Shown piece by piece: positions 16,956-26,098 of a DNA stretch of 64,000 nucleotides. The stretch is from Natribacillus halophilus (GTDB lineage: Bacteria > Bacillota > Bacilli > Bacillales > Marinococcaceae): positions 37,396-101,395 of the forward strand of contig NZ_FNEN01000005.1 in assembly GCF_900100185.1 (NCBI RefSeq), given 5' to 3'. The translations under genes were made by a program, and so were the position numbers. The stretch's first letter is position 1; each line of letters opens with the position of its first letter. The notes beneath the pieces are model-generated. The model was not told the DNA's origin. It did not search any database and saw nothing but the letters and a program-made list of their open reading frames with translations.

Positions 16956-18007
16956 ATGAAAGACATCCTTCGGGTAGCGGGTGCCTATGTCGGCATCATT
17001 GTCGGAGCTGGATTTGCCTCCGGCCAGGAAATCATCCAATTTTTTACGAGCTTTGGTATGTGGGGCATTGCTGGTGCCATCGTGACGATCATCCTCTTTC
17101 CGCTGCTCGGCTATCAAGTCATAAAGCTGGGCGAACGATTACAGGTCGCCTCTCATAAACGGTCATTTCCCACATTGCCGGCAGATATCTTGGCCCTATC
17201 CTTGATGTTATTCTGACCTTTTTCTTATTTGGCGTCGGGGTCATCATGGTGGCCGGTAGCGGTTCTCTTTTCGAGCAGCAGTTTGGCATCCCTCCTGCCG
17301 TCGGTTATTTTCTGTTAGTCGCCCTTGTGATTTTGACAACGATTCTCCGAACCGAAAGAATCGTCACAATCATAAGCTACATCAGCCCCTATATGATTGC
17401 GCTTGCGCTCATTGTCGTGGTTTATTCTTTGTTTACAAGCGGGATGAATTTCGAGGAATTGGATAATGTGGCTCACGACCAACTTTCAGCGGCTCCGCAT
17501 TGGCTGCTCAGTGCGCTGCTCTATGTCTCCTTTAACTTTTCTGTCGGATTCGCGATGATGGCCGTGATTGGCTCCACGGAAAAAAATAAACAAGCGGCGA
17601 GACGAGGAGCGATTGTAGGAGGTATCATCCTCGGTGTGATGGTATTAGTCCTCAATTTGGGTATCTACGCGAATATCGATCAACTTCAAGACGCTGAAAT
17701 GCCGACCCTGGCGTTGGCAACTGAAATTTCTCCACTCGTGGGCATTCTCATGGCCATTGCCTTGCTCGGGATGATTTTCAATACGGCGACAGCGATGTTC
17801 TATAGTTTTACGGCCCGTTTTGTACAAGCGGAAACACCCAAGTTTAGGGGAGCAGTCGTGATCGTCGGCATTGTTGCGTTTGCCCTCGGTTTCATCGGCT
17901 TTGTCGATCTCGTGAACACCGTTTATCCCATGTTGGGGTACGTCGGATTTGTATTAATCGGGGCGGTGCTCGTTTCTTTATTGAGATCCAGGAACAAGAA
18001 CCATTAA
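16956..18007 (+). pseudogene. YkvI-like membrane transporter, frameshifted
   Basis: The N-terminal part (MKDILRVAGAYVGIIVGAGF, then two or three hydrophobic segments) reads in one frame and ends at 17216. The rest, including AGRYLGPILDVIL and about eight more hydrophobic segments to LLRSRNKNH, reads in another frame. The break lies near 17160-17172, around a TCATTTCCCACATTG stretch, and equals one missing or two extra bases. The family consists of amino-acid-transporter-like proteins of unclear substrate. It follows the racemase gene by 21 bp, so it would fit as an amino acid carrier of that operon. A sequencing error in the homopolymer runs cannot be excluded. Confidence 0.8.
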
Positions 18008-18068
18008 AAACACTTGCCTACTATGGGAATATATGCTAACTTATAGAAAACAATAAAAATCTACGAAA

Positions 18069-18156
18069 CCACTAGGGGTGCTTTCATTAGCTGAGAGAGG
18101 CGGTAGCCTCGACCCTTATCCACCTGATCCAGTTCGCACTGGCGGAGGGAAGTGGG
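18069..18156 (+). promoter_or_regulatory. TPP (thiamine pyrophosphate) riboswitch
   Basis: The conserved THI-box elements are present in order: CTAGGGGTGCT, GCTGAGAGAGG, GACCCTTATCCACCTGATC, AGTTCGCACTGGCGGAGG and GAAGTGGG. P1 can form between CCACT at the 5' end and AGTGG at the 3' end. The 3' segment GGGAAGTGG (18147-18155) is identical to the 3' arm of the downstream terminator, so CCACTTCCC can pair with either. Without TPP the aptamer segment would hold it as an antiterminator. With TPP the terminator forms. It controls ylmB-tenA. Confidence 0.95.
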
Positions 18157-18185
18157 CTGAAGACGTATAGCATATTTTTTCGTCG

Positions 18186-18212
18186 CCACTTCCCTTTCGG
18201 GAAGTGGTTTTT
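18186..18212 (+). terminator. riboswitch-controlled terminator
   Basis: A perfect 9-bp stem (CCACTTCCC and GGGAAGTGG) with a TTTC loop is followed by five T. It stands between the TPP aptamer and the ylmB ribosome site, as expected for transcriptional OFF control by TPP. Confidence 0.92.
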
Positions 18213-18230
18213 ATTTTGGAGGTGGAAACG

Positions 18231-19499
18231 ATGAATACGCTCATTCAACAAGTTGAAAAGCGTGAAGCTGAATTGGTGCGCTTGCTTTCGGATTTAATCG
18301 CGTTTCGCACGCCGGCACCGCCGGCCAGAAACACCGATGGGATCCAACGGTACATAGCTGCCAAACTGCAGGCGATAGGTTTTGGTGTGGATCAATGGGA
18401 CGTTTATCCCGGGGATCCGAATGTTGTAGGGACACGAAAAGGTTCCCGTTCAAGGGAGTATCAAAGTCTTATCTTAAACGGCCATGTAGATGTGGCTTCC
18501 GTGGAGGAAAATGAAGACTGGGAAACGCCGCCGTTTGAAGCAATCGTGCAAAACCGAACGTTATTCGGTCGCGGAGCCGCCGATATGAAAGGAGGTGTCG
18601 CCGCCTGTTTATTCGCGCTTCAGTTGTTGCACGAGAACGACGTCGAGCTTCACGGGGACGTTTTGTTGCAATCCGTCATCGGTGAAGAAGTCGGGGAAGC
18701 CGGCACAAAACAGTGTTGCGATCGCGGCTATAAAGCGGACTTCGCCCTCGTCGCCGACACGAGTAATTGCGAACTTCACGGTCAAGGTGGTGTGATCACC
18801 GGCTGGGTGACGGTGAAAAGCCCAACGACTCATCATGACGGAACCCGCCACCGCATGGTGCACGCCGGCGGCGGGTTGCGCGCGGCCAGTGCCATTGAAA
18901 AAATGAATAAGCTGATCACAGCTCTGCAGGAACTGGAACGTGACTGGGCGATTCAGAAGTCTTATCCCGGTTTCGTCCCGGGAACGAACACGATTAACCC
19001 CGCCGTCATTGAAGGCGGACGCCATGCCGCTTTTGTAGCGGACGAATGTCGGCTTTGGATCACCGTTCATTTTTATCCAGATGAAAGTGCTGATTCCGTG
19101 GCAAAAGAAATCGAAGACCACCTCCTGGCAACAGCAAATGCTGATCTCTGGATGAAAGACCACCCGCCAACGTTTCAATGGGGTGGCACGTCAATGATAG
19201 AAGATCGTGGCGAGGTCTTTCCTTCTTTTTCTATCGATGAAAATCATGCAGCTGTCGATAATTTGAAGGAAGCGCACGAGCAAACTTTTTCAGAACCTGC
19301 AAAACTGTCCATGTCCCCATCCGTCAATGACGGCGGTTGGCTGGCGGAGGCCGGCATCCCCACGGTTTGCTACGGTCCCGGAAAATTGGAACACGCTCAC
19401 GCCGTCAATGAACAAATCGATATCGATCAATTACTGGACTATACGAAAACACTGCTTCGCTTCATCGTTAAGTGGTGTAACCAACCAAAGGAGAGATAA
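18231..19499 (+). CDS. ylmB: YlmB-like N-formyl-4-amino-5-aminomethyl-2-methylpyrimidine deformylase (M20 family)
   Basis: The protein has the M20 metal site motifs NGHVDV, GRGAADMKGG and GEEVGEAGT and a late HAHAVNE, and is about 422 residues long. Many M20 enzymes look alike. The TPP riboswitch directly upstream and tenA directly downstream point to YlmB, which deformylates the pyrimidine left by thiamine breakdown so that TenA can convert it to HMP for reuse. The start follows GGAGGTGG by 5 nt. A longer reading to an upstream codon would run into the terminator and is unlikely. Confidence 0.88.
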   Translation: MNTLIQQVEKREAELVRLLSDLIAFRTPAPPARNTDGIQRYIAAKLQAIGFGVDQWDVYPGDPNVVGTRKGSRSREYQSLILNGHVDVASVEENEDWETPPFEAIVQNRTLFGRGAADMKGGVAACLFALQLLHENDVELHGDVLLQSVIGEEVGEAGTKQCCDRGYKADFALVADTSNCELHGQGGVITGWVTVKSPTTHHDGTRHRMVHAGGGLRAASAIEKMNKLITALQELERDWAIQKSYPGFVPGTNTINPAVIEGGRHAAFVADECRLWITVHFYPDESADSVAKEIEDHLLATANADLWMKDHPPTFQWGGTSMIEDRGEVFPSFSIDENHAAVDNLKEAHEQTFSEPAKLSMSPSVNDGGWLAEAGIPTVCYGPGKLEHAHAVNEQIDIDQLLDYTKTLLRFIVKWCNQPKER

Positions 19500-19502
19500 A
19501 AT

Positions 19503-20171
19503 ATGACATTCAGCGAACGCATTCGCAAAACCGCAGATCCGATCTGGAAGGCAAGCCATGAACATCCGTTTGTGCAAGGTATCGGACATGGCACATTGGA
19601 CATTGAATCTTTTAAATTTTTCATGCGCCAGGATTATAAATATTTAATCGAATATTCGCGTGTCATGGCGATGGGAACCGTCCTCGCGCCTGATCTGGAC
19701 ACGATGTCCGGGTTCGCGAAAGCCCTCGATGATACTTTAAATATGGAAATGGAGCTGCACCGCTCCTACGCCGAACGGCTCGGCATCTCCCGCGAAGAAC
19801 TCGAAGCGACCGAGCCCGGCCCGATCACGCACGCTTACAGCAGCTACATGATGGCCGAAGCACAAAAAGGCTCCCTCGCGGAACTGATAGCGGCTATCCT
19901 CCCTTGCGCCTGGAGCTATTACGAAATCGGCCTCGAACTCGCAACAATCCCCGGCGCCACGGAACACGAACAATACGGAGAATGGGTGCGGATGTATGCG
20001 TCTGAAGAATTTGGGGCCATTGGCGATTGGTTGATCGGGAAGTTGGATGAACTCGCGGAAGGCAAAACGGAAGCGGAGTTGGATCGACTGGAAGCGATCT
20101 TTCTGAACACGAGCCGCTATGAATATATGTTTTGGGATATGGCTTATAAGCAGGAAGGGTGGCCGGTGTAG
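19503..20171 (+). CDS. tenA: aminopyrimidine aminohydrolase / thiaminase II TenA
   Basis: TenA hydrolyses aminomethyl-aminopyrimidine to HMP for thiamine salvage in the cytoplasm. The catalytic positions known for B. subtilis TenA can be matched: Asp44 in FMRQDYKYL, Cys135 in ILPCAWSYY and a Glu in SRYEYMFWD (Glu207). The length of 222 is typical. It lies 3 bp after ylmB with its own AAAGGAG site and shares the TPP riboswitch. A 21-bp repeat array begins right after its stop codon. Confidence 0.95.
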   Translation: MTFSERIRKTADPIWKASHEHPFVQGIGHGTLDIESFKFFMRQDYKYLIEYSRVMAMGTVLAPDLDTMSGFAKALDDTLNMEMELHRSYAERLGISREELEATEPGPITHAYSSYMMAEAQKGSLAELIAAILPCAWSYYEIGLELATIPGATEHEQYGEWVRMYASEEFGAIGDWLIGKLDELAEGKTEAELDRLEAIFLNTSRYEYMFWDMAYKQEGWPV

Positions 20172-20186
20172 GAATAACTTCCGATA

Positions 20187-20306
20187 GATCTGGCGCTTTT
20201 ATAGGTTATTCTGGCGGTTTCGAACGATAATCTGGCGGTTTTGCAACTTTTTCTGGCGGTTTCGAATGATGATCTGGCGCTTTTCAAGGATATTCTGTCA
20301 CTTTTA
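20187..20306 (+). repeat. 21-bp periodic repeat array, 6 units (TCTGGCG core)
   Basis: The core TCTGGCG starts at 20189, 20210, 20231, 20252 and 20273, and a diverged TCTGTCA starts at 20294, all exactly 21 bp apart. Each core is followed by STTTY and then about ten variable bases. It is not a CRISPR: the unit is too short and the conserved part only about 12 bp. It resembles the array after fdhD in core and period. Confidence 0.85.
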
Positions 20307-20322
20307 GGATTGAACACGCTCA

Positions 20323-20500
20323 GTGAGTGACAGTAAAGATGTGCCTTCCGATATCGTCTACACGAATATCTATGAAACGTTAGTGTATCAGGACGAAAAT
20401 ATGGAAATTCAACCCGGTTTGGCAGAAGACTACGAACAACTCGATGACAACACTTGGGAATTCAACCTTCAAGAAAATGTACGTGGAAAGGCCTACACTT
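20323..20500 (+). pseudogene. fragment of an extracellular solute-binding protein (family 5)
   Basis: About 55 residues (DIVYTNIYETLVYQDENM, then GLAEDYEQLDDNTWEF) match the N-terminal part of dipeptide/nickel-type ABC substrate-binding proteins. The signal peptide is absent because the repeat array lies in its place, and similarity stops after EFNLQENV. It is a gene remnant. Confidence 0.6.
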
Positions 20501-20801
20501 TGATACAACCTCTCTCGTGTATACAGGGGTGTCCAAAGACATCACGGACGGGACAGTCCTGTGTTCATTTGGTGTCGAATCATGGAGAGGAGGCTCAAGG
20601 TTTGTCAGCTGCCCATCCATCAAGGCCATTCATTCCAAAGGCAGCTTTTCCATACCCATCATTAATTATTGCCTTGGGTGGAGCCCCTGCGAAATCTGGG
20701 TTGAAAAAAATTTTATCCATAAAAAAAAGAAAAAATACGCATGTTCATATTCATTTGTGAAACCCTACCAATAAGTATTTTTTAACCTCAGGAGGGATAA
20801 G
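20500..20801. other. intergenic debris without recognisable gene
   Basis: After the solute-binding protein fragment there is about 300 bp with only short open frames and an A-rich tract near 20705-20735. I recognise nothing here apart from the AGGAGG ribosome site of the next gene. Confidence 0.4.
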
Positions 20802-22562
20802 ATGCCAACACAATTGGATAAAGTAGAGGTCCTCGTCGTGGGCAGCGGCTGGGCAGGTGGCATTGTCTGTGCAGAAATGGCAAAAGCAGGGCATGAAGTC
20901 GTCTGTTTAGAACGAGGCGAAGAAAAAACGATTGATGATTATATCCATGTGAAGGATGAACTGCGTTTTTCAACACGATATGAAATGATGCAAAATTTGT
21001 CAAAGGAGACGATTACATCACGGCACAAAAGAGATATTACAGCCTTGCCTGTGCGAACGCAAAGTGACATGATCGCCGGTAATGACGAGGGGGGAGGAAG
21101 TGTCCACTGGGCTGGGGCGACGTTCCCGTTTCTCCCATACGATTTTGAAATCTACAGCAGAACGGTTGAACGATATGGCAGTGATAAAATCCCGGAAGGG
21201 ATGACGATCCAGGATTGGGGGATCACTTACGACGAATTTGAAGAATATTATGCTCAATTTGAACTAACGGCGGGGATATCTGGGGAACCTAATCCAATCG
21301 GGCCCGAGCGATCCATTGATTATCCCAATCCACCAATGGTTGAAACCCCCAATATTGCTTTATTTAAAGAGGCCGCAGCCAATCTCGGTTATCACCCCTA
21401 TGCACAGCCGTCTGCAAACATTACAGAAGTTTATGAAAATCCAGATGGCCAGACGATTGCGCAATGCCAATATTGTGCTTTTTGTGATTCATATGGTTGC
21501 GATTATGGTGCAAAAGCGGATCCAATCGTAACTGTGCTTCCAACGGCTCGTGAAACTGGGAATTTTGAATTGCGAGCGAAAGCAAATGTACGGCGAGTGA
21601 CCTATGATGGGGATCAGGCAACCGGTGTTGTATATGTAGATACAGCTTCTGGGATAGAATATGAACAGCCGGCAGATGTCGTCGTGCTGGCTGGTTTTAC
21701 CTTCACTAATACGCGCCTGTTATTACTATCGGACATAGGCACCCCTTACAACCCTGATACACAAGAAGGTGTGATTGGTAAAAATTTCACTGGACAGTTC
21801 AGCAATAATTTTTTGGGGGCTAGAGCATTTTTTAATGAGAAAAAGTTTAATCTATACATGGGAGCCGGTGGTTTAGGCGTTACCTTCGACGATTTTAGTG
21901 GAGATAATATTGATCATACTGACTTGGATTTTATTCACGGTGGGCATGTCGAATACAGGCAATATGGAGATAGACCAATTGAAAGCAATAGTGTACCGGA
22001 CGGAACGCCAAGTTGGGGTCGGGAATTTAAAGAGAAGTCCTTATTTTATGCTAATCGGAATATGTACTTGCGCTTTCAACATGCGACATTACCCTGGTAC
22101 CATAATTATTTGGATCTTGATCCTACCTATACTGATCCCTACGGGGATCCTCTCTTGCGAGTCACTAACGAATATACGGAGCAGGATCGAAATCTCCAGC
22201 TTTACGGTATCGATGTATGCAGAGAAGTGGCAGAAGAGATGGGAGCAGATATTATCGACACTGATGATGTTCCGGAAGAATTTAACAACGCGTACGTCGG
22301 CGCCCATTATGCCGGTGGTGTAATAATGGGTGATGATCCGGAAACATCTGCAGTCAATAACTATTTACAAATGTGGGACGCCGAGAATTTGTTTGTCGTA
22401 GGTGCTTCCGCATTCCCTCACTTTCCTAACTATCACCCGACCAAAACAGTGGGTGCATTAGCCTATCGTGCTGCCGATGGCATTGAGCAATATTTGGATA
22501 ACGGCGGAGGCCTATTGGTGAAGGGAAACACCGAGAAATCTCAACAACAACGGAAAGTCTAA
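20802..22562 (+). CDS. GMC-family oxidoreductase with a cysteine cluster (gluconate/glucose dehydrogenase-like)
   Basis: A 586-residue FAD-dependent oxidoreductase. The ADP-binding motif is VVGSGWAGGIVCAEMAKAG at the start, and the C-terminal GMC signature region is HFPNYHPTKTVGALAYRAAD. The mid-region CQYCAFCDSYGCDYGAK resembles the cysteine cluster of FAD sugar and gluconate dehydrogenase large subunits that bind an iron-sulfur cluster. Those enzymes usually work with a small (gamma) subunit and a cytochrome, and no such gene is adjacent. There is no Tat signal. The substrate is unknown: a polyol, sugar or aromatic alcohol are all possible. It has its own AGGAGGG site and terminator, so it is probably monocistronic. 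Confidence 0.85.
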   Translation: MPTQLDKVEVLVVGSGWAGGIVCAEMAKAGHEVVCLERGEEKTIDDYIHVKDELRFSTRYEMMQNLSKETITSRHKRDITALPVRTQSDMIAGNDEGGGSVHWAGATFPFLPYDFEIYSRTVERYGSDKIPEGMTIQDWGITYDEFEEYYAQFELTAGISGEPNPIGPERSIDYPNPPMVETPNIALFKEAAANLGYHPYAQPSANITEVYENPDGQTIAQCQYCAFCDSYGCDYGAKADPIVTVLPTARETGNFELRAKANVRRVTYDGDQATGVVYVDTASGIEYEQPADVVVLAGFTFTNTRLLLLSDIGTPYNPDTQEGVIGKNFTGQFSNNFLGARAFFNEKKFNLYMGAGGLGVTFDDFSGDNIDHTDLDFIHGGHVEYRQYGDRPIESNSVPDGTPSWGREFKEKSLFYANRNMYLRFQHATLPWYHNYLDLDPTYTDPYGDPLLRVTNEYTEQDRNLQLYGIDVCREVAEEMGADIIDTDDVPEEFNNAYVGAHYAGGVIMGDDPETSAVNNYLQMWDAENLFVVGASAFPHFPNYHPTKTVGALAYRAADGIEQYLDNGGGLLVKGNTEKSQQQRKV

Positions 22563-22566
22563 AGCA

Positions 22567-22597
22567 AGGTGTCACTGCATCTGAGGCAGTGACACCT
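22567..22597 (+). terminator. rho-independent terminator after the GMC oxidoreductase
   Basis: A perfect 12-bp stem (AGGTGTCACTGC and GCAGTGACACCT) with an ATCTGAG loop is followed by ATTTATTT, 4 bp after the stop codon. Confidence 0.85.
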
Positions 22598-22639
22598 ATT
22601 TATTTGCAGCCTCATCTTTTAAATGATTCCCTTGCTTGT

Positions 22640-23287
22640 CGGCACATAACGGTGAGGTTTTACTTGTGCACCGATGAAAAAACCGGTATCCAAGCCCTTG
22701 AACATGCCCGTCCTGCGAAACCGATGAAGCCGGGTTCCCCGGAAAAACGGGAACAAGAATACATCCGGCATGGCACGACCGGTCTGATCGCCTCCCGAGA
22801 CGTTCAGACAGGAAAAATTGTGGCTCCGATGATTCGACCCACCCGAAAGGAAAAGGACTTTGTTGAACACATCGGAAACGTTGTGGCTCAGGATCCCGAG
22901 GCCTTGTATGTCTTTGTGCTTGATCAACTTAATACGCATCAATCTGAATCTTTAGTCCATTTTGTCGCTGACCAATGCGGTATTCCACAAGATACACTCG
23001 GCAAGAAAGGCCATTCCGGCGTCCTAAAAACCAAGAAAACCCGAAAGCAATTTCTCAAAGACCAAAGTCATCGCATCCAGTTCGTTTATACACCGAAGCA
23101 CTGCTCATGGCTCAATCAAATTGAATGTTGGTTTAGCATTCTGAGCCGTGACTTAATCAATCCGAGAGCCAGTTTTACATCCATTGACAATTTGGCTTAT
23201 CGCTTAGCTCATTATAGCGATTATTATAATCGTTTTCTTGCCAAACCGTTTCGATGGACGTACAAAGGTCGTCCTTTACAGGTGTGA
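22640..23287 (+). pseudogene. IS630-family transposase, 5'-truncated
   Basis: The frame retains the DDE core: Asp in CTDEKTGIQALE, Asp in FVLDQLNTHQS and Glu in LNQIECWFSIL, and ends YKGRPLQV. The N-terminal helix-turn-helix half of the transposase is absent and the left IS end is not visible, so the copy is dead. It lies at the left border of the aromatic catabolism island, which is compatible with a past insertion or rearrangement there. Confidence 0.88.
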
Positions 23288-23393
23288 CCGTTTATTTCAG
23301 ATATTCTGCACTAGCTGAGGCAAAATAATAACTACTGGTTAACTATTACTAATGTTAGCAGGTGTACCATTACTTGCTCTCAGCTCTTTTAAA

Positions 23394-24269
23394 TCACATA
23401 CTCACTTCCATATCATCAAACCGACTCTGCGCATGAAATGCATCCATTTCGTAATCGGCAATAAAGCTTTCCCAATGCAAGTGAATAGGTGTTTCATTTG
23501 CAATTGATTGATCATGAAACAATCTAACATTTAGTTCACCCGGCCGATCGCAGGAGGACACCTCACAAATGCCTTTAGTAACCAGACTACCGTTGACCAA
23601 AGTGACTTCATAAGCGCCTGGACACGGAAGAAAATAGTCGGGATCGATATAAAGAACGCGGTGCTTTCCTTTATTATGCAACATGCCCCGGCATTCATAG
23701 CGCTGGCCGAGATAATCAGGGATATCCTCTACTTTTCCGGAAGAAATAAGGTCACGTAATAACGTTGAACTGATCTTATTATTATGCTTTTCCTGCTTTT
23801 CGACAATGGTCACTCCAAAACGGCCGGCGGCGTCAACATTCAGTTGAGCCATATCGCCTTTCCCCTTAAATCCATACTTATAATCAAACCCGGCTACAGC
23901 ATGCCGACATTTCAAACCATACAAGTATTCATCGACGAAAGCATCATGGGGTATTTTGGCCACTTCTGTATTAAAATCCACAACGTACAATAAATCGACA
24001 CCAAGTTTTGCAAACATCTTTTCTTTGACAGCAAGAGGAGTCAAATACTTTGTTATTTGCTCCCCTTTTTTAATAACAGCACTTGGATGGGGGAAAAATG
24101 TCATAACCGCCAGCTGAACATTTTTTTCATCAGCCAGTGACTTTGCTGTTTTTATGATCTGGCGATGACCTAAATGTAGGCCATCAAAAAAACCTAAAGC
24201 CATCACACACGGTTCACTATTGTCTTTACACGTATTTGATATTGGGTGGTGTAGCTTGATGGTTTTCAT
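23394..24269 (-). CDS. FAD synthetase (RibF)-like protein of a TRAP/aromatic operon
   Basis: The N-terminal nucleotidyltransferase part has GFFDGLHLGHRQIIK and later ISSTLLRDLISSGKVED, the signatures of the FAD synthetase half of RibF. The C-terminal half (about residues 190-291) keeps only a faint resemblance to riboflavin kinase and lacks its usual GxPTAN-type motif, so it may make FAD from FMN without phosphorylating riboflavin, or have another adenylyltransferase role. It is the last gene of a dctP-dctQ-dctM set and is accessory to the housekeeping ribF expected elsewhere. In an island rich in flavin-dependent monooxygenases a dedicated flavin supply is plausible. A decayed paralogue lies near 39 kb. 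Confidence 0.8.
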   Translation of the reverse strand: MKTIKLHHPISNTCKDNSEPCVMALGFFDGLHLGHRQIIKTAKSLADEKNVQLAVMTFFPHPSAVIKKGEQITKYLTPLAVKEKMFAKLGVDLLYVVDFNTEVAKIPHDAFVDEYLYGLKCRHAVAGFDYKYGFKGKGDMAQLNVDAAGRFGVTIVEKQEKHNNKISSTLLRDLISSGKVEDIPDYLGQRYECRGMLHNKGKHRVLYIDPDYFLPCPGAYEVTLVNGSLVTKGICEVSSCDRPGELNVRLFHDQSIANETPIHLHWESFIADYEMDAFHAQSRFDDMEVSM

Positions 24270-24291
24270 ATTATCCTCCCTCCTGAATATG

Positions 24292-25593
24292 TCAGTTCAT
24301 CAAATCAGGTAAAACCATAATAATTTCCGGGAATAACGTAAACAAAATCACACCGATAATTAACGCCCCCACCATAGGCATAACCGCTTTGAATATTTTC
24401 TCAATAGGGATATCCTTTACGACACCGCTGATAATGTAAATACTAATGCCAAGCGGAGGTGTGATTAAACCAATGTTAACGACCATTACCATTATTACTC
24501 CAAACCAAAGGCCATCAAAACCAAGAGATGTAATTAAAGGATAAACAATGGGGAGTGTGAGCACAAGGATCGCGATGCCTTCTAAAAACAGCCCTAACAG
24601 AAAATAAACAAGTAAAATAGCAGCTAAAATCATAATTGGCGACCAATCAAGCTGTTGGACAAACGAAGTAAGCTCTGTAGGGATACGACTAATCGATAAA
24701 AATTGGCTGAAGAGTTCGGCGCCGATCAAAATTAAAAAGATCATCGCCGATAAACGTAATGTATCACTTAAGGCTTTTCCTAATGCTGACCAGTTGAGGC
24801 GTCGGGTTAATACTGCCAAAAGAAACGAGCCAAACGCTCCGACAGAACCCGCTTCTGTAGGTGTAAATATCCCCAAATAAATACCGCCAATGCTGACGAT
24901 AAATAAAAAGATAAACGGCCAAACATTTTTCAATGAACGAAAACGATCACTCCAGGAAGATTTACTGGTTGGAGGAGCCGCATCGGGATATTTAGCAATC
25001 CATAAATATATCACGAGTATAAAAATAAGCATCATGACAATTCCGGGGATAATCCCGGCAATAAGGAGTGACCCTATATCCTCCATTGTCAGAATTCCAT
25101 ATAATATTAGAATGACACTAGGAGGGATTAACGGTCCTAACGTTCCACCTGCCGCTACACAAGCCGCAGAAAGAGACATACTATAGTTATAGCGTCTCAT
25201 TTCAGGGATAGAGATCCTTGCGACCGTAGCGGTGGTGGCATTGACGGAGCCGGAAATTGCAGCAAAGACTGAGCTGGTCCCTATGGTGGTGACCGCCATT
25301 CCTCCCTTTAAATGCCCGATCCACTTGTCAACGGATTGATACAAATCTTGCCCGAACCCACTATGAGACAAAAACATGCCCATTAAAATAAAAAGGGGAA
25401 TGACGCTTAATGAGTAATCGCTTACTGTGTTAAATGGCATACTTCCTAATTGTACCATTGCCGTATCAAATCCCCTGATCAAACCAAACCCTGTAACACC
25501 AACAATGATCAAGGCAATACTGACAGGAAATTTAAATAAAAATAGCAAGAGAAGAGCCACAACACCCATTATGCCTATAAATTCCGGACTCAT
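24292..25593 (-). CDS. dctM: TRAP transporter large permease (DctM), system 1
   Basis: The 433-residue protein has about 12 hydrophobic segments and the DctM stretches SVIPLFILMGMFLSHSG, FAAISGSVNATTATVA and AAGGTLGPLIPPSVI. It forms the sodium-coupled channel of a tripartite carboxylate transporter with DctQ and DctP. It overlaps dctQ by 4 bp (ATGA). The neighbourhood suggests an aromatic or other organic acid as cargo, but the substrate cannot be read. Confidence 0.93.
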   Translation of the reverse strand: MSPEFIGIMGVVALLLLFLFKFPVSIALIIVGVTGFGLIRGFDTAMVQLGSMPFNTVSDYSLSVIPLFILMGMFLSHSGFGQDLYQSVDKWIGHLKGGMAVTTIGTSSVFAAISGSVNATTATVARISIPEMRRYNYSMSLSAACVAAGGTLGPLIPPSVILILYGILTMEDIGSLLIAGIIPGIVMMLIFILVIYLWIAKYPDAAPPTSKSSWSDRFRSLKNVWPFIFLFIVSIGGIYLGIFTPTEAGSVGAFGSFLLAVLTRRLNWSALGKALSDTLRLSAMIFLILIGAELFSQFLSISRIPTELTSFVQQLDWSPIMILAAILLVYFLLGLFLEGIAILVLTLPIVYPLITSLGFDGLWFGVIMVMVVNIGLITPPLGISIYIISGVVKDIPIEKIFKAVMPMVGALIIGVILFTLFPEIIMVLPDLMN

Positions 25594-26093
25594 GATTTCT
25601 GCGCCACCTCCCTGAAATGACTCAAGCCATTAAACAAAACTTTGGCCGCAAATATAAACGTGGCACCTGCTACAATAATGATAAAAGGATACAGCGGGAG
25701 GCCAAGGTCAGTCGTAATGATCGAGCGGTTCATAATTCGCATTGCATGTTCCCATAGTTGATAGCCCATTACAATCACTACGATGAACACAACAGCCTCG
25801 ACCGATCCCTCAATAAAATTCCTAACTCGATGGGACAATCGATCGACCAAAAAACCAATAGCAATATGCTCTCGATAATGATGGGTCATCGCTAGGGCAA
25901 AAAAAATCATTAATGCGGTTCCCATCTCCACCAATTCATAGGTGCCCGTAATAGATTGGCTAAAAAAATACCGCAATAGAATATCCACTGGGATTAACGC
26001 CATGATAAAGAGTATGATAATACTCGCACATATGAGGAAGAATTTGCTCAGGGCTGTTACTACCTTTTCAGCTTTTTCAATATACTGCCACAT
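25590..26093 (-). CDS. dctQ: TRAP transporter small permease (DctQ), system 1
   Basis: A 167-residue protein with four hydrophobic segments and the pattern LMIFFALAMTHHYREHIAIG, typical of DctQ. It pairs with the large permease. It starts 5 bp after the stop of dctP. Confidence 0.9.
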   Translation of the reverse strand: MWQYIEKAEKVVTALSKFFLICASIIILFIMALIPVDILLRYFFSQSITGTYELVEMGTALMIFFALAMTHHYREHIAIGFLVDRLSHRVRNFIEGSVEAVVFIVVIVMGYQLWEHAMRIMNRSIITTDLGLPLYPFIIIVAGATFIFAAKVLFNGLSHFREVAQKS

Positions 26094-26098
26094 CTTAT

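Noticed and set aside
20187..20306. CRISPR array
   Set aside because: Unit length is 21 bp with a conserved part of about 12 bp, too short for repeat plus spacer, and there are no cas genes.
20454..20774. 106-codon open frame after the solute-binding protein fragment
   Set aside because: It overlaps the fragment in another frame, runs through an A-rich tract coding for lysines and has no recognisable domain.
22589..22640. Start of the transposase frame in the GMC terminator
   Set aside because: The frame is open by chance through the terminator. Transposase similarity begins only later, so this is a 5'-truncated copy and not a full gene.
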